Part shown: in pieces, positions 7,521 through 16,852 of the stretch
Layout: the number at the start of each line of letters is the position of its first letter
Numbering within the stretch: the stretch's first letter is position 1
DNA from: Streptomyces sp. A2-16
Lineage (GTDB): Bacteria; Actinomycetota; Actinomycetes; Streptomycetales; Streptomycetaceae
Assembly (NCBI RefSeq): GCF_018128905.1
Contig: NZ_CP063808.1
Span: 3,100,001 to 3,164,000 of the forward strand
Reading direction: 5' to 3'
DNA: 64,000 nt
Notes under the pieces: generated by a model
The model's database searches: none
What the model saw: the letters and a program-made list of their open reading frames with translations, nothing else
What the model was told of the DNA's origin: nothing
Made by a program: the position numbers and the translations under genes

Positions 7521-8867
7521 ATGAGAAGCACCGGGTACCGCCGCACCTTCGCCGCGCTCACTGTCTGCTCCCTTGCCCTCGCCGCCTCCGCCTGTGGATC
7601 GGGCGACGAGTCGGCGAGCGGCAAGACCCGCATCACGGTCAACTGCATGCCGCCCAAGAGCGCCAAGGTCGACCGGACGTTCTTCGAGCAGGACATCGCG
7701 TCCTTCGAGAAGCAGCACCCGGACATCGACGTCGTCGCACACGACGCCTTCCCCTGCCAGGACCCCAAGACCTTCGACGCCAAGCTCGCCGGCGGGCAGA
7801 TGGAGGACGTCTTCTACACGTACTTCACCGACGCCAGGCATGTCGTCGACATCAACCAGGCGGCCGATCTCACCCCGTACGTCAAGGAGTTGAAGAGCTA
7901 CGACACCCTCCAGCAGCAACTCCGCGACATCTACACGGTCGACGGGAAGATCTACGGCATCCCGCGCACCGGCTACTCGATGGGCCTGATCTACAACAAG
8001 AAGCTCTTCGAGAAGGCCGGCCTCGACCCCGAGCAACCCCCCACCACCTGGGCACAGTTGCGTGCCGACGCCAAGAGGATCGCCGCCCTCGGCAACGGCA
8101 CCGTCGGATACGCCGACTACAGCGCCCAGAACCAGGGCGGCTGGCACTTCACCGCCGAGCTGTACTCCCAGGGCGGCGACGTCGTCAGCGCCGACGGCAA
8201 GAAGGCCACCATCGACACCCCCGAGGGCCGTGCCGTCCTGCAGAACCTGCACGACATGCGCTGGACCGACGACTCGATGGGCAGCAAGCAGCTCCTCGTC
8301 ATCAACGACGTCCAACAGATGATGGGCTCGGGCAAGCTCGGCATGTACCTCTCCGCCCCGGACAACATCCCGATCCTGGTCAAGGAGAAGGGCGGCAACT
8401 ACAAGGACCTCGCCCTCGCGCCGATGCCCGGCGGCAACGGCACGCTCATCGGCGGCGACGGCTACATGGTCAACAAGAAGGCGAGCCCCGACCAGATCAG
8501 GGCCGCCCTGAAATGGCTCGACCACATGTTCCTGACGCCCGGAGCCGGCTTCCTCGGCGACTACGCCCGCGCCAAGAAGGCCGACGCCCCGGTCGGCCTG
8601 CCCGAGCCGCGCCTGTTCACCGGCGCCGCCGACGCCAAGGACCAGCAGGTCAAGAAGGCCAACGCCAATGTGCCCGTGGAGAACTACCAGGCCTTCCTCG
8701 ACGGCAACCAGAGCCTGAAGATGAAGATCGAGCCGCCGAACGCCCAGCAGATCTACTCCGTCCTCGACAGCGCCGTCTCCGCCGTCCTCACCAAGAAGGA
8801 CGCCGACATCGACCAGCTCCTCAAGGACGCCTCAGGAAAGATCGACGGCATCCTGGCCCGGAGCTGA
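7521..8867 (+). CDS. Sugar ABC transporter substrate-binding lipoprotein
   Basis: The 448-residue protein has an N-terminal signal MRSTGYRRTFAALTVCSLAL ending in AASAC with a lipidation cysteine at residue 25. The rest follows the family-1 (MalE-type) solute-binding layout: early FEKQHPDIDVV, GKIYGIPRTGYSMGLIYNK, FEKAGLDPEQPPTTWAQL. The ATG at 7521 has CGAGGGG upstream and gives a proper signal sequence; the longer frame from 7464 would put extra residues before it. It would capture oligosaccharides outside the membrane for the two permeases that follow. An ATPase is not encoded here, so a shared MsiK-type ATPase is expected. Confidence 0.9.
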   Translation: MRSTGYRRTFAALTVCSLALAASACGSGDESASGKTRITVNCMPPKSAKVDRTFFEQDIASFEKQHPDIDVVAHDAFPCQDPKTFDAKLAGGQMEDVFYTYFTDARHVVDINQAADLTPYVKELKSYDTLQQQLRDIYTVDGKIYGIPRTGYSMGLIYNKKLFEKAGLDPEQPPTTWAQLRADAKRIAALGNGTVGYADYSAQNQGGWHFTAELYSQGGDVVSADGKKATIDTPEGRAVLQNLHDMRWTDDSMGSKQLLVINDVQQMMGSGKLGMYLSAPDNIPILVKEKGGNYKDLALAPMPGGNGTLIGGDGYMVNKKASPDQIRAALKWLDHMFLTPGAGFLGDYARAKKADAPVGLPEPRLFTGAADAKDQQVKKANANVPVENYQAFLDGNQSLKMKIEPPNAQQIYSVLDSAVSAVLTKKDADIDQLLKDASGKIDGILARS

Positions 8868-8871
8868 CCCC

Positions 8872-9828
8872 GTGAGGACGGTGGAACGCCCGCCCCACGA
8901 GGCCATCGCCGAACCCCCGGTGCAGGCGCCGCCCCCGGCAGGGGACCGGAGGCGGCGCCGCCTCACCGACCAGGTCCGCGCCTACGGCTTCCTGCTCGGC
9001 GGACTCGTCTGCTTCGCCCTGTTCTCCTGGTACCCGGCGATCCGCGCGGTCGTGATCGCCTTCCAGAAGTACACGCCGGGCGCCGAGCCCGAATGGGTCG
9101 GCACCGCCAACTTCACCCGCGTATGGCACGACCCCGAGTTCACCGCCGCCTGGCGCAACACCCTCGTCTTCACGCTGCTGGCCCTGCTGATCGGTTTCGC
9201 GATCCCCTTCGTGATGGCCCTGGTGCTCAATGAACTGCGGCACGCCAAGGCCTTCTTCAGGGTCGTGGTCTACCTCCCGGTGATGATCCCGCCGGTGGTC
9301 AGCGCCCTGCTCTGGAAGTGGTTCTACGACCCCGGAGCCGGCCTCGCCAACGAGGTGCTGCGCTTCCTCCACCTGCCCACCTCGAACTGGTCCAACGGCG
9401 CCGACACGGCACTCGTCTCCCTGGTGATCGTGGCGACCTGGGCCAACATGGGCGGCACGGTCCTGATCTACCTGGCCGCCCTCCAGTCCATCCCCGGCGA
9501 GCTGTACGAGGCCGCCGAACTGGACGGGGCGAACCTCCTCCAGCGTGTCCGTCATGTGACGATCCCCCAGACCAGGTTCGTCATCCTGATGCTGATGCTC
9601 CTTCAGATCATCGCCACCATGCAGGTCTTCACGGAACCGTTCGTGATCACCGGCGGCGGTCCGGAGAACGCCACGGTCACCGTCCTCTACCTGATCTACA
9701 AGTACGCGTTCCTCTACAACGACTTCGGCGGCGCGTGCGCGCTGAGCGTCATGCTCCTGGTGCTGCTGGGCGCCTTTTCCGCCGTGTACCTGCGACTGAC
9801 CAGGTCCGCAGAGGGGGACCCCGCATGA
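8872..9828 (+). CDS. Sugar ABC transporter permease (MalF type)
   Basis: The 318-residue protein has a cytosolic N-terminus followed by six predicted membrane segments (for example YGFLLGGLVCFALFSWYP and LVFTLLALLIGFAIPFVMAL) and the permease EAA loop EAAELDGANLLQRVRHVTIP near residue 215, which contacts the ATPase. TGGGPENATVTVLYLIYKYA near the C-terminus is typical of MalF/UgpA-like subunits. It starts with GTG 4 bp after the binding-protein gene and overlaps the next permease by ATGA, so expression is coupled. Confidence 0.9.
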   Translation: MRTVERPPHEAIAEPPVQAPPPAGDRRRRRLTDQVRAYGFLLGGLVCFALFSWYPAIRAVVIAFQKYTPGAEPEWVGTANFTRVWHDPEFTAAWRNTLVFTLLALLIGFAIPFVMALVLNELRHAKAFFRVVVYLPVMIPPVVSALLWKWFYDPGAGLANEVLRFLHLPTSNWSNGADTALVSLVIVATWANMGGTVLIYLAALQSIPGELYEAAELDGANLLQRVRHVTIPQTRFVILMLMLLQIIATMQVFTEPFVITGGGPENATVTVLYLIYKYAFLYNDFGGACALSVMLLVLLGAFSAVYLRLTRSAEGDPA

Positions 9829-10685
9829 GCACCCGCACCCTGATCTCCCCGGCGACGCTCGCCCGGCCGCGCGGCAGGGCCGCCTACTGGACCGTCTTCA
9901 CCACCGTCGCCGGGCTCTTCGCACTCGCCTTCCTCTTCCCGGTCTACTGGATGGTCACCGGCGCGATGAAGTCGCCGGACGAGGTGACCCGCACCCCGCC
10001 CACTCTCGTCCCCGAACGGTGGCACCTCGAGGGATACACCGACGCCTGGGACCTCATGCAGCTCCCGCGGCACCTGTGGAACACCGTGGTCCAGGCCGCC
10101 GGGGCCTGGGCGTTCCAGCTGGTCCTGTGCACGGCCGCCGCCTACGCCCTGTCCCGGCTCAAGCCCGTCTTCGGCAAGGTGATCCTCGCAGGCATCCTCG
10201 CCACGCTGATGGTCCCGGCCCAGGCCCTGGTCGTACCGAAGTACCTGACCGTCGCCGACCTGGGACTGCTCAACGACCCGCTCGCCATCTGGCTGCCGGC
10301 GGTCGCCAACGCCTTCAACCTGTATCTGCTCAAGCGGTTCTTCGACCAGATCCCGCGCGATGTGCTGGAGGCCGCCGAGATCGACGGGGCGGGAAGGCTG
10401 CGCACCCTGTGGTCGATCGTGCTGCCCATGTCGCGGCCCGTCCTCGGGGTGGTGTCGATCTTCGCGCTGGTCGCCGTCTGGCAGGACTTCCTCTGGCCGC
10501 TGATGGTCTTCTCCGACACCGACAAGCAGCCCATCGGCGTGGCACTCGTCCAGCTGTCGCAGAACATCCAGCTCACCGTGCTCATCGCCGCGATGGTGAT
10601 CGCCAGCATCCCGATGGTCGCCCTGTTCCTCGTCTTCCAGCGGCACATCGTCGCCGGGATCAGCGCGGGCAGCACGAAGGGCTGA
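9825..10685 (+). CDS. Sugar ABC transporter permease (MalG type)
   Basis: The 286-residue partner permease has an N-terminal segment FTTVAGLFALAFLFPVYWMV, further membrane helices, and the EAA loop EAAEIDGAGRLRTLWSIVLP. PVYWMVTGAMKSPDEV is characteristic of MalG-like subunits. The ATG overlaps the stop codon of the upstream permease by 4 bp. It completes the importer with the binding protein and MalF-like subunit; the cognate ATPase is absent from the operon, as is usual in Streptomyces sugar uptake systems that share MsiK (known for the genus, not shown here). Confidence 0.9.
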   Translation: MSTRTLISPATLARPRGRAAYWTVFTTVAGLFALAFLFPVYWMVTGAMKSPDEVTRTPPTLVPERWHLEGYTDAWDLMQLPRHLWNTVVQAAGAWAFQLVLCTAAAYALSRLKPVFGKVILAGILATLMVPAQALVVPKYLTVADLGLLNDPLAIWLPAVANAFNLYLLKRFFDQIPRDVLEAAEIDGAGRLRTLWSIVLPMSRPVLGVVSIFALVAVWQDFLWPLMVFSDTDKQPIGVALVQLSQNIQLTVLIAAMVIASIPMVALFLVFQRHIVAGISAGSTKG

Positions 10686-10712
10686 CCCCCCATCCGCAGA
10701 AAGGCAGGCCCC

Positions 10713-12299
10713 GTGGCACAGCAGGACTGGTGGCGCTCCGCCGTCATCTACCAGGTCTACGTCCGCAGCTTCGCCGACGGCGACGGGGACGGCACCGGAG
10801 ACCTCGCAGGAGTGCGCGCCGGACTGCCGTATCTGGTCCGACTCGGCGTGGACGCACTGTGGTTCACCCCCTGGTACCGCTCGCCGATGAAGGACGGCGG
10901 CTACGACGTCGCCGACTACCGAGCCATCGACCCGGCCTTCGGCACCCTCGCCGAGGCGGAGAAGCTCATCGCGGAGGCCAGGGAGTCGGGCATCCGCACG
11001 ATCGTCGACATCGTCCCCAATCACGTCTCCGACCAGCACCCCTGGTTCCAGGCGGCTCTGCGCGCGGGCCCCGGCAGCCCGGAACGGGAGCTGTTCCACT
11101 TCCGCCGCGGGCGCGGGAAGCACGGCGAACTCCCGCCCAACGACTGGCCCTCGCAGTTCGTCGGCTCCACCGAACCCGTGTGGACGCGGCTGCCCGACGG
11201 CGACTGGTACCTCCACCTGTTCACCCCGGAACAGCCCGACCTCAACTGGGCCCACCCGGCCGTCCGCCAGGAGCACGAGGACGTCCTGCGCTTCTGGTTC
11301 GAGCGGGGGGTGGCGGGCGTCCGCATCGACTCGGCCGCCCTGCTCGCCAAGGACCCCGCGCTGCCCGACCTCGCCGACGGACCCGAACCGCACCCTTTCG
11401 TGGACCGCGACGAACTCCACGACATCTACCGCTCCTGGCGGGCCGTGGCCGACGAGTACGACGGTGTCTTCGTCGGCGAGGTCTGGCTCCCGGACACCGA
11501 GCGCTTCGCCCGCTACCTGCGCCCCGACGAGCTGCACACCGCGTTCAACTTCTCCTTCCTGTCCTGCCCCTGGGACCCCGAGCGGCTGCGCTCCTCGATC
11601 GACACCACCCTCGCCGAGCACGCCCCGGTCGGCGCCCCCGCCACCTGGGTGCTGTGCAACCACGACATCACCCGCACGGTCACCCGCTACGGCCGCACCG
11701 ACACCGGCTTCGACTTCGCGGCCAAGGCCTTCGGCACCCCCACCGACCTCGCCCTCGGCACCCGGCGCGCCCGGGCGGCGGCCCTGCTCTCGCTGGCCCT
11801 CCCCGGAGCCGTGTACGTCTACCAGGGCGAGGAGCTGGGACTGCCCGAGGCGGACATTCCCCGCGACCGCATCGAGGACCCGATGCACTTCCGCTCCGGC
11901 GGCACGGACCCCGGGCGCGACGGTTGCCGGGTGCCGCTGCCGTGGGTCGAGGCGGCGCCCTACGCGGGCTTCGGCTCCCGGCAGGAGCCCTGGCTGCCGC
12001 AGCCGGCCGACTGGACGTCGTACGCGGTCGACCGGCAGAGCGCGGACCCGGGGTCGATGCTCAGTCTGTACCGCGAGGCGATCCGGATCAGGCCGGTCTT
12101 CGGGGACTCCCCGCTCACCTGGCTGCCCGCACCCGAGGGCGTTCTCGCCTTCTCCCGCGCGGAGGGCGTCCGGTGCGTGGTGAACCTCGCCGAGACCCCG
12201 GCCGACCTCCCGGAACATGCCCAACTGCTGCTCGCCAGTGGGCCCTTGGACCAGCGGGGCCGACTGCCGAGGGACACCGCGGTCTGGCTGAGGGGCTGA
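10713..12299 (+). CDS. GH13 alpha-glucosidase
   Basis: The 528-residue intracellular glycosidase has GH13 regions in order: VDIVPNHVSDQHPWF (98-112), GVRIDSA with nucleophile Asp206, VGEVW with acid/base Glu256, and CNHDITR with Asp318. The N-terminus WWRSAVIYQVYVRSFADGDG and the DGDGTGDLAG calcium-like loop match the alpha-glucosidase/oligo-1,6-glucosidase branch. It has no signal peptide, so it should split imported alpha-glucooligosaccharides in the cytosol. It starts with GTG 27 bp after the MalG-like gene and is in the same operon. Confidence 0.9.
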   Translation: MAQQDWWRSAVIYQVYVRSFADGDGDGTGDLAGVRAGLPYLVRLGVDALWFTPWYRSPMKDGGYDVADYRAIDPAFGTLAEAEKLIAEARESGIRTIVDIVPNHVSDQHPWFQAALRAGPGSPERELFHFRRGRGKHGELPPNDWPSQFVGSTEPVWTRLPDGDWYLHLFTPEQPDLNWAHPAVRQEHEDVLRFWFERGVAGVRIDSAALLAKDPALPDLADGPEPHPFVDRDELHDIYRSWRAVADEYDGVFVGEVWLPDTERFARYLRPDELHTAFNFSFLSCPWDPERLRSSIDTTLAEHAPVGAPATWVLCNHDITRTVTRYGRTDTGFDFAAKAFGTPTDLALGTRRARAAALLSLALPGAVYVYQGEELGLPEADIPRDRIEDPMHFRSGGTDPGRDGCRVPLPWVEAAPYAGFGSRQEPWLPQPADWTSYAVDRQSADPGSMLSLYREAIRIRPVFGDSPLTWLPAPEGVLAFSRAEGVRCVVNLAETPADLPEHAQLLLASGPLDQRGRLPRDTAVWLRG

Positions 12300-12332
12300 G
12301 ACCGCAGCACCCCCACACGAAGGGATCAGCAC

Positions 12333-14492
12333 ATGCACAGATCTGTCAGGAGCATGTCAGTAGCGATCACCGTGGCCCTGTCCGCCGGCCTCCTCGCCGC
12401 GATCGCCCCCACCGCCCACGCGGCCGCCGGCGCCACCCTCCCCTTCACCTCGGTCGAGGCCGAGTCCGCCGGCACGACCGGCACGAGGATCGGCCCCGAC
12501 TACACCCAGGGCACCCTCGCCTCGGAGGCGTCCGGGCGGCAGGCGGTCCGGCTGGACGCGGGCCGGCGCGTCGAGTTCACCGTGCCGCGCGCCGCCAACG
12601 CCGTGAACCTCGCCTACAGCGTCCCCGACGGCCAGTCCGGCACCCTGAACGTCTACGTCAACGGCACCAGGCTCGCGAAGACGCTCCCGGTGACCTCCAA
12701 GTACTCCTACATCGACACCAGTTGGATCCCCGGTGCCAGGACGCACCACTTCTTCGACAACGCCCGCCTCCTGCTCGGCCAGAACCTCCAGGCGGGCGAC
12801 AAGGTCGCCTTCGAGTCGACCGGGACCCAGGTCACCGTCGACGTGGCCGACTTCGAGCAGGCCGCGGCGGCCACCGGGCAACCCGCCGGGTCGGTGTCCG
12901 TCACCTCCAAGGGCGCCGACCCCACCGGCAACGGCGACTCCACCCAGGCCTTCCGGGACGCGATCTCCGCCGCCCAGGGGGGAGTGGTCTGGATCCCGCC
13001 CGGCGAGTACCGGCTGACCTCCTCCCTCAGCGGCGTCCAGAACGTCACCCTCCAGGGCGCCGGCCACTGGCACTCGGTCGTGCACACCTCCCGCTTCATC
13101 GACCAGTCCGGCTCCTCGGGGAACGTCCACGTCAAGGACTTCGCGGTGATCGGCGAGGTCACCGAGCGCGTCGACTCCAGCCCCGACAACTTCGTCAACG
13201 GCAGCCTCGGACCCGGGAGTTCGGTCTCCGGCATGTGGCTTCAGCACCTCAAGGTCGGCCTCTGGCTGACGGGCAACAACGACAACCTCGTCGTGGAGAA
13301 CAACCGCTTCCTCGACATGACGGCCGACGGCCTCAACCTCAACGGCAACGCCCGCGGAGTGCGCGTCCGCAACAACTTCCTGCGCAACCAGGGCGACGAC
13401 GCGCTCGCCATGTGGTCGCTCTACGCGCCCGACACCAACAGCAGCTTCGAGAACAACACCGTCACGCAGCCGAACCTGGCCAACGGCATCGCGATCTACG
13501 GCGGCACCGACATCGCCGTACGGAACAACCTGGTCTCCGACACCAACGCCCTCGGCAGCGGCATCGCGATCTCCAACCAGAAGTTCCTCGACCCCTTCTT
13601 CCCGCTGGCGGGCACCATCACGGTCGACGGCAACACCCTCGTCCGCACCGGCGCGATGAACCCGAACTGGAACCACCCGATGGGGGCGTTGCGGGTCGAC
13701 TCGTACGACAGCGCCATCAACGCCACGGTGAACATCACCGACACGACCATCACCGACAGCCCGTACAGCGCCTTCGAGTTCGTGTCCGGCGGGGGACAGG
13801 GGTACCCGGTCCGGAACGTCACCGTGAACGGCGCGACCGTCCGCAACACCGGCACGGTCGTCGTCCAGGCCGAGGCCCAGGGCGCCGCCACCTTCCGCAA
13901 CGTCACGGCGACCGGCGTCGGCGCGGCCGGCGTCTACAACTGCCCCTACCCGGCGAGCTCCGGCACCTTCGCCCTCACCGACGGCGGCGGCAACTCCGGC
14001 TGGAACACCACCTGGTCGGACTGCTCGACCTGGCCGCAGCCGGGGCAGGGCAACCCCGACCCGGACCCGAACCGCAACCTCGCCAAGGGCCGCCCGGCCA
14101 CCGCGACCGGCTCCCAGGACGTCTACACGCCCGGCAAGGCGGTGGACGGCGACGCGAACAGCTACTGGGAGTCCGCGAACAACGCCTTCCCGCAGTCCTT
14201 CACGGTGGACCTGGGATCCGCCGAGCCGGTGCGCAGGCTGGTGCTGAAGCTGCCTCCCCAGAGCGCCTGGCAGGCCCGCACCCAGACCGTCACCGTGCTG
14301 GGCAGCACCGACGGCAGCACCTACAGCACCGTCGTCGGCGCACAGGGCTACCGCTTCGACCCGGCGAGCGGCAACACGGCCACCGTCACCCTGCCCGGCA
14401 CCGGTCTGCGGTACCTGCGCCTTTCGGTGAGCGCCAACACCGGCTGGCCCGCCGCCCAGTTCAGCGAAGTGGAGGCGTATCGGACTTCGTGA
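12333..14492 (+). CDS. Secreted GH87 alpha-1,3-glucanase (mutanase/mycodextranase-like) with discoidin domain
   Basis: The 719-residue protein has a signal peptide ending PTAHA (cleavage about residue 30), a CBM6/35-like beta-sandwich (about 35-180), a right-handed beta-helix (about 185-560) and, after a proline/asparagine linker, an F5/8-type discoidin domain (about 580-719). In the helix, TADGLNL (Asp332) and NQGDDALA (Asp355, Asp356) have the same 23/1-residue spacing as the catalytic aspartates I recall for GH87 Agl-FH1 (1045, 1068, 1069). It would cut alpha-1,3- or mixed alpha-1,3/1,4-glucan outside the cell. Its last 32 bp overlap the convergent ATPase gene. Confidence 0.82.
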   Translation: MHRSVRSMSVAITVALSAGLLAAIAPTAHAAAGATLPFTSVEAESAGTTGTRIGPDYTQGTLASEASGRQAVRLDAGRRVEFTVPRAANAVNLAYSVPDGQSGTLNVYVNGTRLAKTLPVTSKYSYIDTSWIPGARTHHFFDNARLLLGQNLQAGDKVAFESTGTQVTVDVADFEQAAAATGQPAGSVSVTSKGADPTGNGDSTQAFRDAISAAQGGVVWIPPGEYRLTSSLSGVQNVTLQGAGHWHSVVHTSRFIDQSGSSGNVHVKDFAVIGEVTERVDSSPDNFVNGSLGPGSSVSGMWLQHLKVGLWLTGNNDNLVVENNRFLDMTADGLNLNGNARGVRVRNNFLRNQGDDALAMWSLYAPDTNSSFENNTVTQPNLANGIAIYGGTDIAVRNNLVSDTNALGSGIAISNQKFLDPFFPLAGTITVDGNTLVRTGAMNPNWNHPMGALRVDSYDSAINATVNITDTTITDSPYSAFEFVSGGGQGYPVRNVTVNGATVRNTGTVVVQAEAQGAATFRNVTATGVGAAGVYNCPYPASSGTFALTDGGGNSGWNTTWSDCSTWPQPGQGNPDPDPNRNLAKGRPATATGSQDVYTPGKAVDGDANSYWESANNAFPQSFTVDLGSAEPVRRLVLKLPPQSAWQARTQTVTVLGSTDGSTYSTVVGAQGYRFDPASGNTATVTLPGTGLRYLRLSVSANTGWPAAQFSEVEAYRTS

Positions 14493-15276
14493 CCGGGGCG
14501 TCCCGCACGACCCCGCGCTTCGCCGCCTGGATCTGCTCGTACACATGGGTGCGCAGTTCGGCGAAGCGCGGGGCCACCCGGGTGTTCAACTGGTCCCGCT
14601 CGTCGGGCAGATCGACCTTCAGCTGCTCCTGCACGACCGTGGGGGAGGCCGACAGCACGATCACCCGCTCGCCGAGGTAGACCGCCTCGTCGATGTCGTG
14701 GGTGACGAACAGGATCGTGATGCCGCGCTCCCGCCACAGCCGCCGTACGAGATCCTCCAGGTCGGCCCGGGTCTGCGCGTCCACCGCCGCGAACGGCTCG
14801 TCCATCAGCAGGACTTCGGGCTCGTACGCGAGGGCGCGGGCGATCGCGACACGCTGCTGCATCCCGCCGGAGAGCTGCCAGGGATACGCCCCGGCGGCCT
14901 CCGAGAGGTCCACCGACTCCAGCGCGTCGGCGACCAGTTCACGTCGTCTCGCCCGGCTCAGGTCCTTCTGCTTCAGCGGCAGTTCGACGTTGTCGGCGAC
15001 GCGCATCCACGGAAAGAGGCTGCGGCCGTACTCCTGGAAGACGAAGGCCATGCCGGGAGGAGGGCCGCTCACCGTCCGCCCCGCCAGGCGGACTTCGCCC
15101 GCGGTCGGCGTGAGCAGGCCGCCCATGCACTTGAGCAGGGTCGTCTTGCCGCAGCCCGACGGGCCGACGAGACAGACGAGTTCGCCCGCCTCGACGGTGA
15201 AGGTGAGGTCGCGCACCGCCTCCACCCGGCGGCCTGACCCCTCGTAGACCTTCTTGAGGCCGCGTACGTCGAGCAT
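14461..15276 (-). CDS. ABC transporter ATP-binding protein (nitrate/sulfonate/taurine type)
   Basis: The 271-residue ATPase has Walker A GPSGCGKTT (38-46), Q-loop FQEYGRSLFPWM, signature LSGGMQQR, Walker B LLMDEPF and switch FVTHDIDEA. The short form with QEYGRSLFPW matches the SsuB/TauB/NrtD branch. It is the last gene of the importer operon (binding protein, two permeases, ATPase), separated from the previous permease by 26 bp. The ATG at 15276 opens MLDVRGLKKVYEG at the expected domain start. Its C-terminus overlaps the 3' end of the convergent GH87 gene by 32 bp. Confidence 0.9.
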   Translation of the reverse strand: MLDVRGLKKVYEGSGRRVEAVRDLTFTVEAGELVCLVGPSGCGKTTLLKCMGGLLTPTAGEVRLAGRTVSGPPPGMAFVFQEYGRSLFPWMRVADNVELPLKQKDLSRARRRELVADALESVDLSEAAGAYPWQLSGGMQQRVAIARALAYEPEVLLMDEPFAAVDAQTRADLEDLVRRLWRERGITILFVTHDIDEAVYLGERVIVLSASPTVVQEQLKVDLPDERDQLNTRVAPRFAELRTHVYEQIQAAKRGVVRDAPVTKSDTPPLR

Positions 15277-15302
15277 GGAACGCCCTTTCGCGTTCGGGGG
15301 AT

Positions 15303-16082
15303 TCACGGGGACCGCCGGGTCGAGGCGCGCCGGCCGTGGTACCAGGCGAGGGCCCGCCGCTCGACCAGCTGGAAGAGGACGGAGAGCAGGAAGCCGAGCA
15401 GACCGAGGACGAGGATCCCGGTCCACATGTCCGGGACGGCGAAACTGCGCTGGAACTGGACGATGGTGAAGCCGATGCCGTTGCTGGCCGCGAACATCTC
15501 GCTGATGACCATCAGGATGATGCCGATCGAGAGGGCCTGGCGCAGGCCCGCGAAGATCTGCGGACTCGCCGAGCGCAGCACGAGGTTGCGCAGGCGCGAC
15601 GGCCCGGAGATGCCGTAGGAGCGGGCCGTCTCGACCATCACCGGGTCCAGCGCGCGCACGCCCTCGACGGTGTTGAGCAGGATCGGCCAGACACAGCCGC
15701 TCGCGATCACCGTGACCTTCATGGTGTCGCCGATGCCCGCGAACAGCATGATGACCGGGATCAGGACCGGTGGCGGGATCGCCCGAAGGAACTCCAGGAC
15801 CGGCTCGCACAGCGCCCGCACCCGCCGGTAGGACCCGATGACGGTGCCGACCGCCACTCCGACGACCGCCGCCAGCGCGTAACCGGCGGTCAGCCGCCAG
15901 ATGCTGGGAAGGACGTCGTCGCGCAGCCGCTCGGCGGTCCACACGTCCGGGAAGGTGTCGAGGATCGTGCGCAGCGGCGGCCAGAAGACGTTGGTGCTGG
16001 AGTCCGACGCGAGCCACCACACGACGACCAGCAGCGCGGGCAGCGCGAGCACGAGGAACAGCCGCGAGACGAGCCGCTTCAC
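15303..16082 (-). CDS. ABC transporter permease (SsuC/TauC type), second subunit
   Basis: The 259-residue membrane protein starts MKRLVSRLFLVLALPALLVV and has about six membrane helices, with the BPD permease loop around ETARSYGISGPSRLRNLVLR. It resembles the permease upstream of it, so the transporter uses two related permeases, either as a heterodimer or as alternates. The GTG start overlaps the stop of that permease by 4 bp. The transported compound is not shown; the neighbouring demethylase genes suggest an aromatic acid (inference). Confidence 0.88.
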   Translation of the reverse strand: MKRLVSRLFLVLALPALLVVVWWLASDSSTNVFWPPLRTILDTFPDVWTAERLRDDVLPSIWRLTAGYALAAVVGVAVGTVIGSYRRVRALCEPVLEFLRAIPPPVLIPVIMLFAGIGDTMKVTVIASGCVWPILLNTVEGVRALDPVMVETARSYGISGPSRLRNLVLRSASPQIFAGLRQALSIGIILMVISEMFAASNGIGFTIVQFQRSFAVPDMWTGILVLGLLGFLLSVLFQLVERRALAWYHGRRASTRRSP

Positions 16083-16852
16083 ACCGCCACCTCCCCGCGC
16101 ACCGACTGGTGCCAGGCCAGCGCCCGTCGCTCCACGGTACGCGCGCCGACGTTGATGAGCAGCCCCAGAAGACCGGTCACCACGATCAGCGCGTACATCT
16201 CCGGGACCGCCTGCGAGTTCTGCGCGACCGCGATCCTGGCCCCCAACCCCGGTGCCCCGATGACGAGTTCACCGGTGATGGCGAGGATCAGCGCGACCGC
16301 GGCGGCCAGCCGGACGCCGGTCATGACGTACGGCAGCGCGGTCGGCCACAGCACGTGCCGCACGCGTGCCCAGGTGCCGAGGCCGTACGACCGTGCCGTC
16401 TCGTCGGCGACGGGGTCGACGTCCTGGACGCCGTAGAGCGTCTGGATGAGGACCTGCCAGAAGCTGGCGTACACGACGAGCAGCAGTACCGAGCGCAGCT
16501 CACTGCCGTACAGCAGCACCGCCAGCGGGATGAGGGCGACCGAGGGGATCGGGCGCAGGAACTCGATCGTCGAAGCCGTCGCCTCGCGCAGGTGCGGGAC
16601 GACCGAGAGGACCACACCGATGACGATGCCCGCCGTGGCGGCGATGGCCAGGCCCAGGGCCCAGCCGGTCAGGGTGTCGCCGAGCGCCGTCCAGAAGGTG
16701 TCGTCGGAGAGTTCGTCGGCGAAGGCGCGGGCGATCCGGCTGGTCGGCGGGAAGTACTCCTCCTTGACCAGACCGAGCCGCGGCACCGCCTCGCCCAGGG
16801 CGAGGAAGGCCGCGAGCCCGGCGGCGCCCAGCGCCGCGTTCCGGAGCCTCAC
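16079..16852 (-). CDS. ABC transporter permease (SsuC/TauC type), first subunit
   Basis: The 257-residue permease has an N-terminal helix, KEEYFPPTSRIARAFADEL (a hallmark PP.P..I..AF segment of the NrtB/SsuC family), and the cytoplasmic loop ETARSYGLGTWARVRHVLWP. It begins with a GTG whose last two bases are shared with the stop of the binding-protein gene (GTGA), and it overlaps the following permease in the same way. This fixes the start despite a longer open frame upstream. Confidence 0.88.
   Translation of the reverse strand: MRLRNAALGAAGLAAFLALGEAVPRLGLVKEEYFPPTSRIARAFADELSDDTFWTALGDTLTGWALGLAIAATAGIVIGVVLSVVPHLREATASTIEFLRPIPSVALIPLAVLLYGSELRSVLLLVVYASFWQVLIQTLYGVQDVDPVADETARSYGLGTWARVRHVLWPTALPYVMTGVRLAAAVALILAITGELVIGAPGLGARIAVAQNSQAVPEMYALIVVTGLLGLLINVGARTVERRALAWHQSVRGEVAV

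Noticed and set aside
9714..14546. Very long minus-strand open frames antisense to the GH13 and GH87 genes
   Set aside because: They are antisense shadows of high-GC genes with no domain content; the plus-strand genes have complete motifs.
10019..14680. A 1553-codon plus-strand frame spanning several genes
   Set aside because: It is an off-frame reading of the permease, GH13 and GH87 genes, rich in Arg/Pro/His, without any domain.
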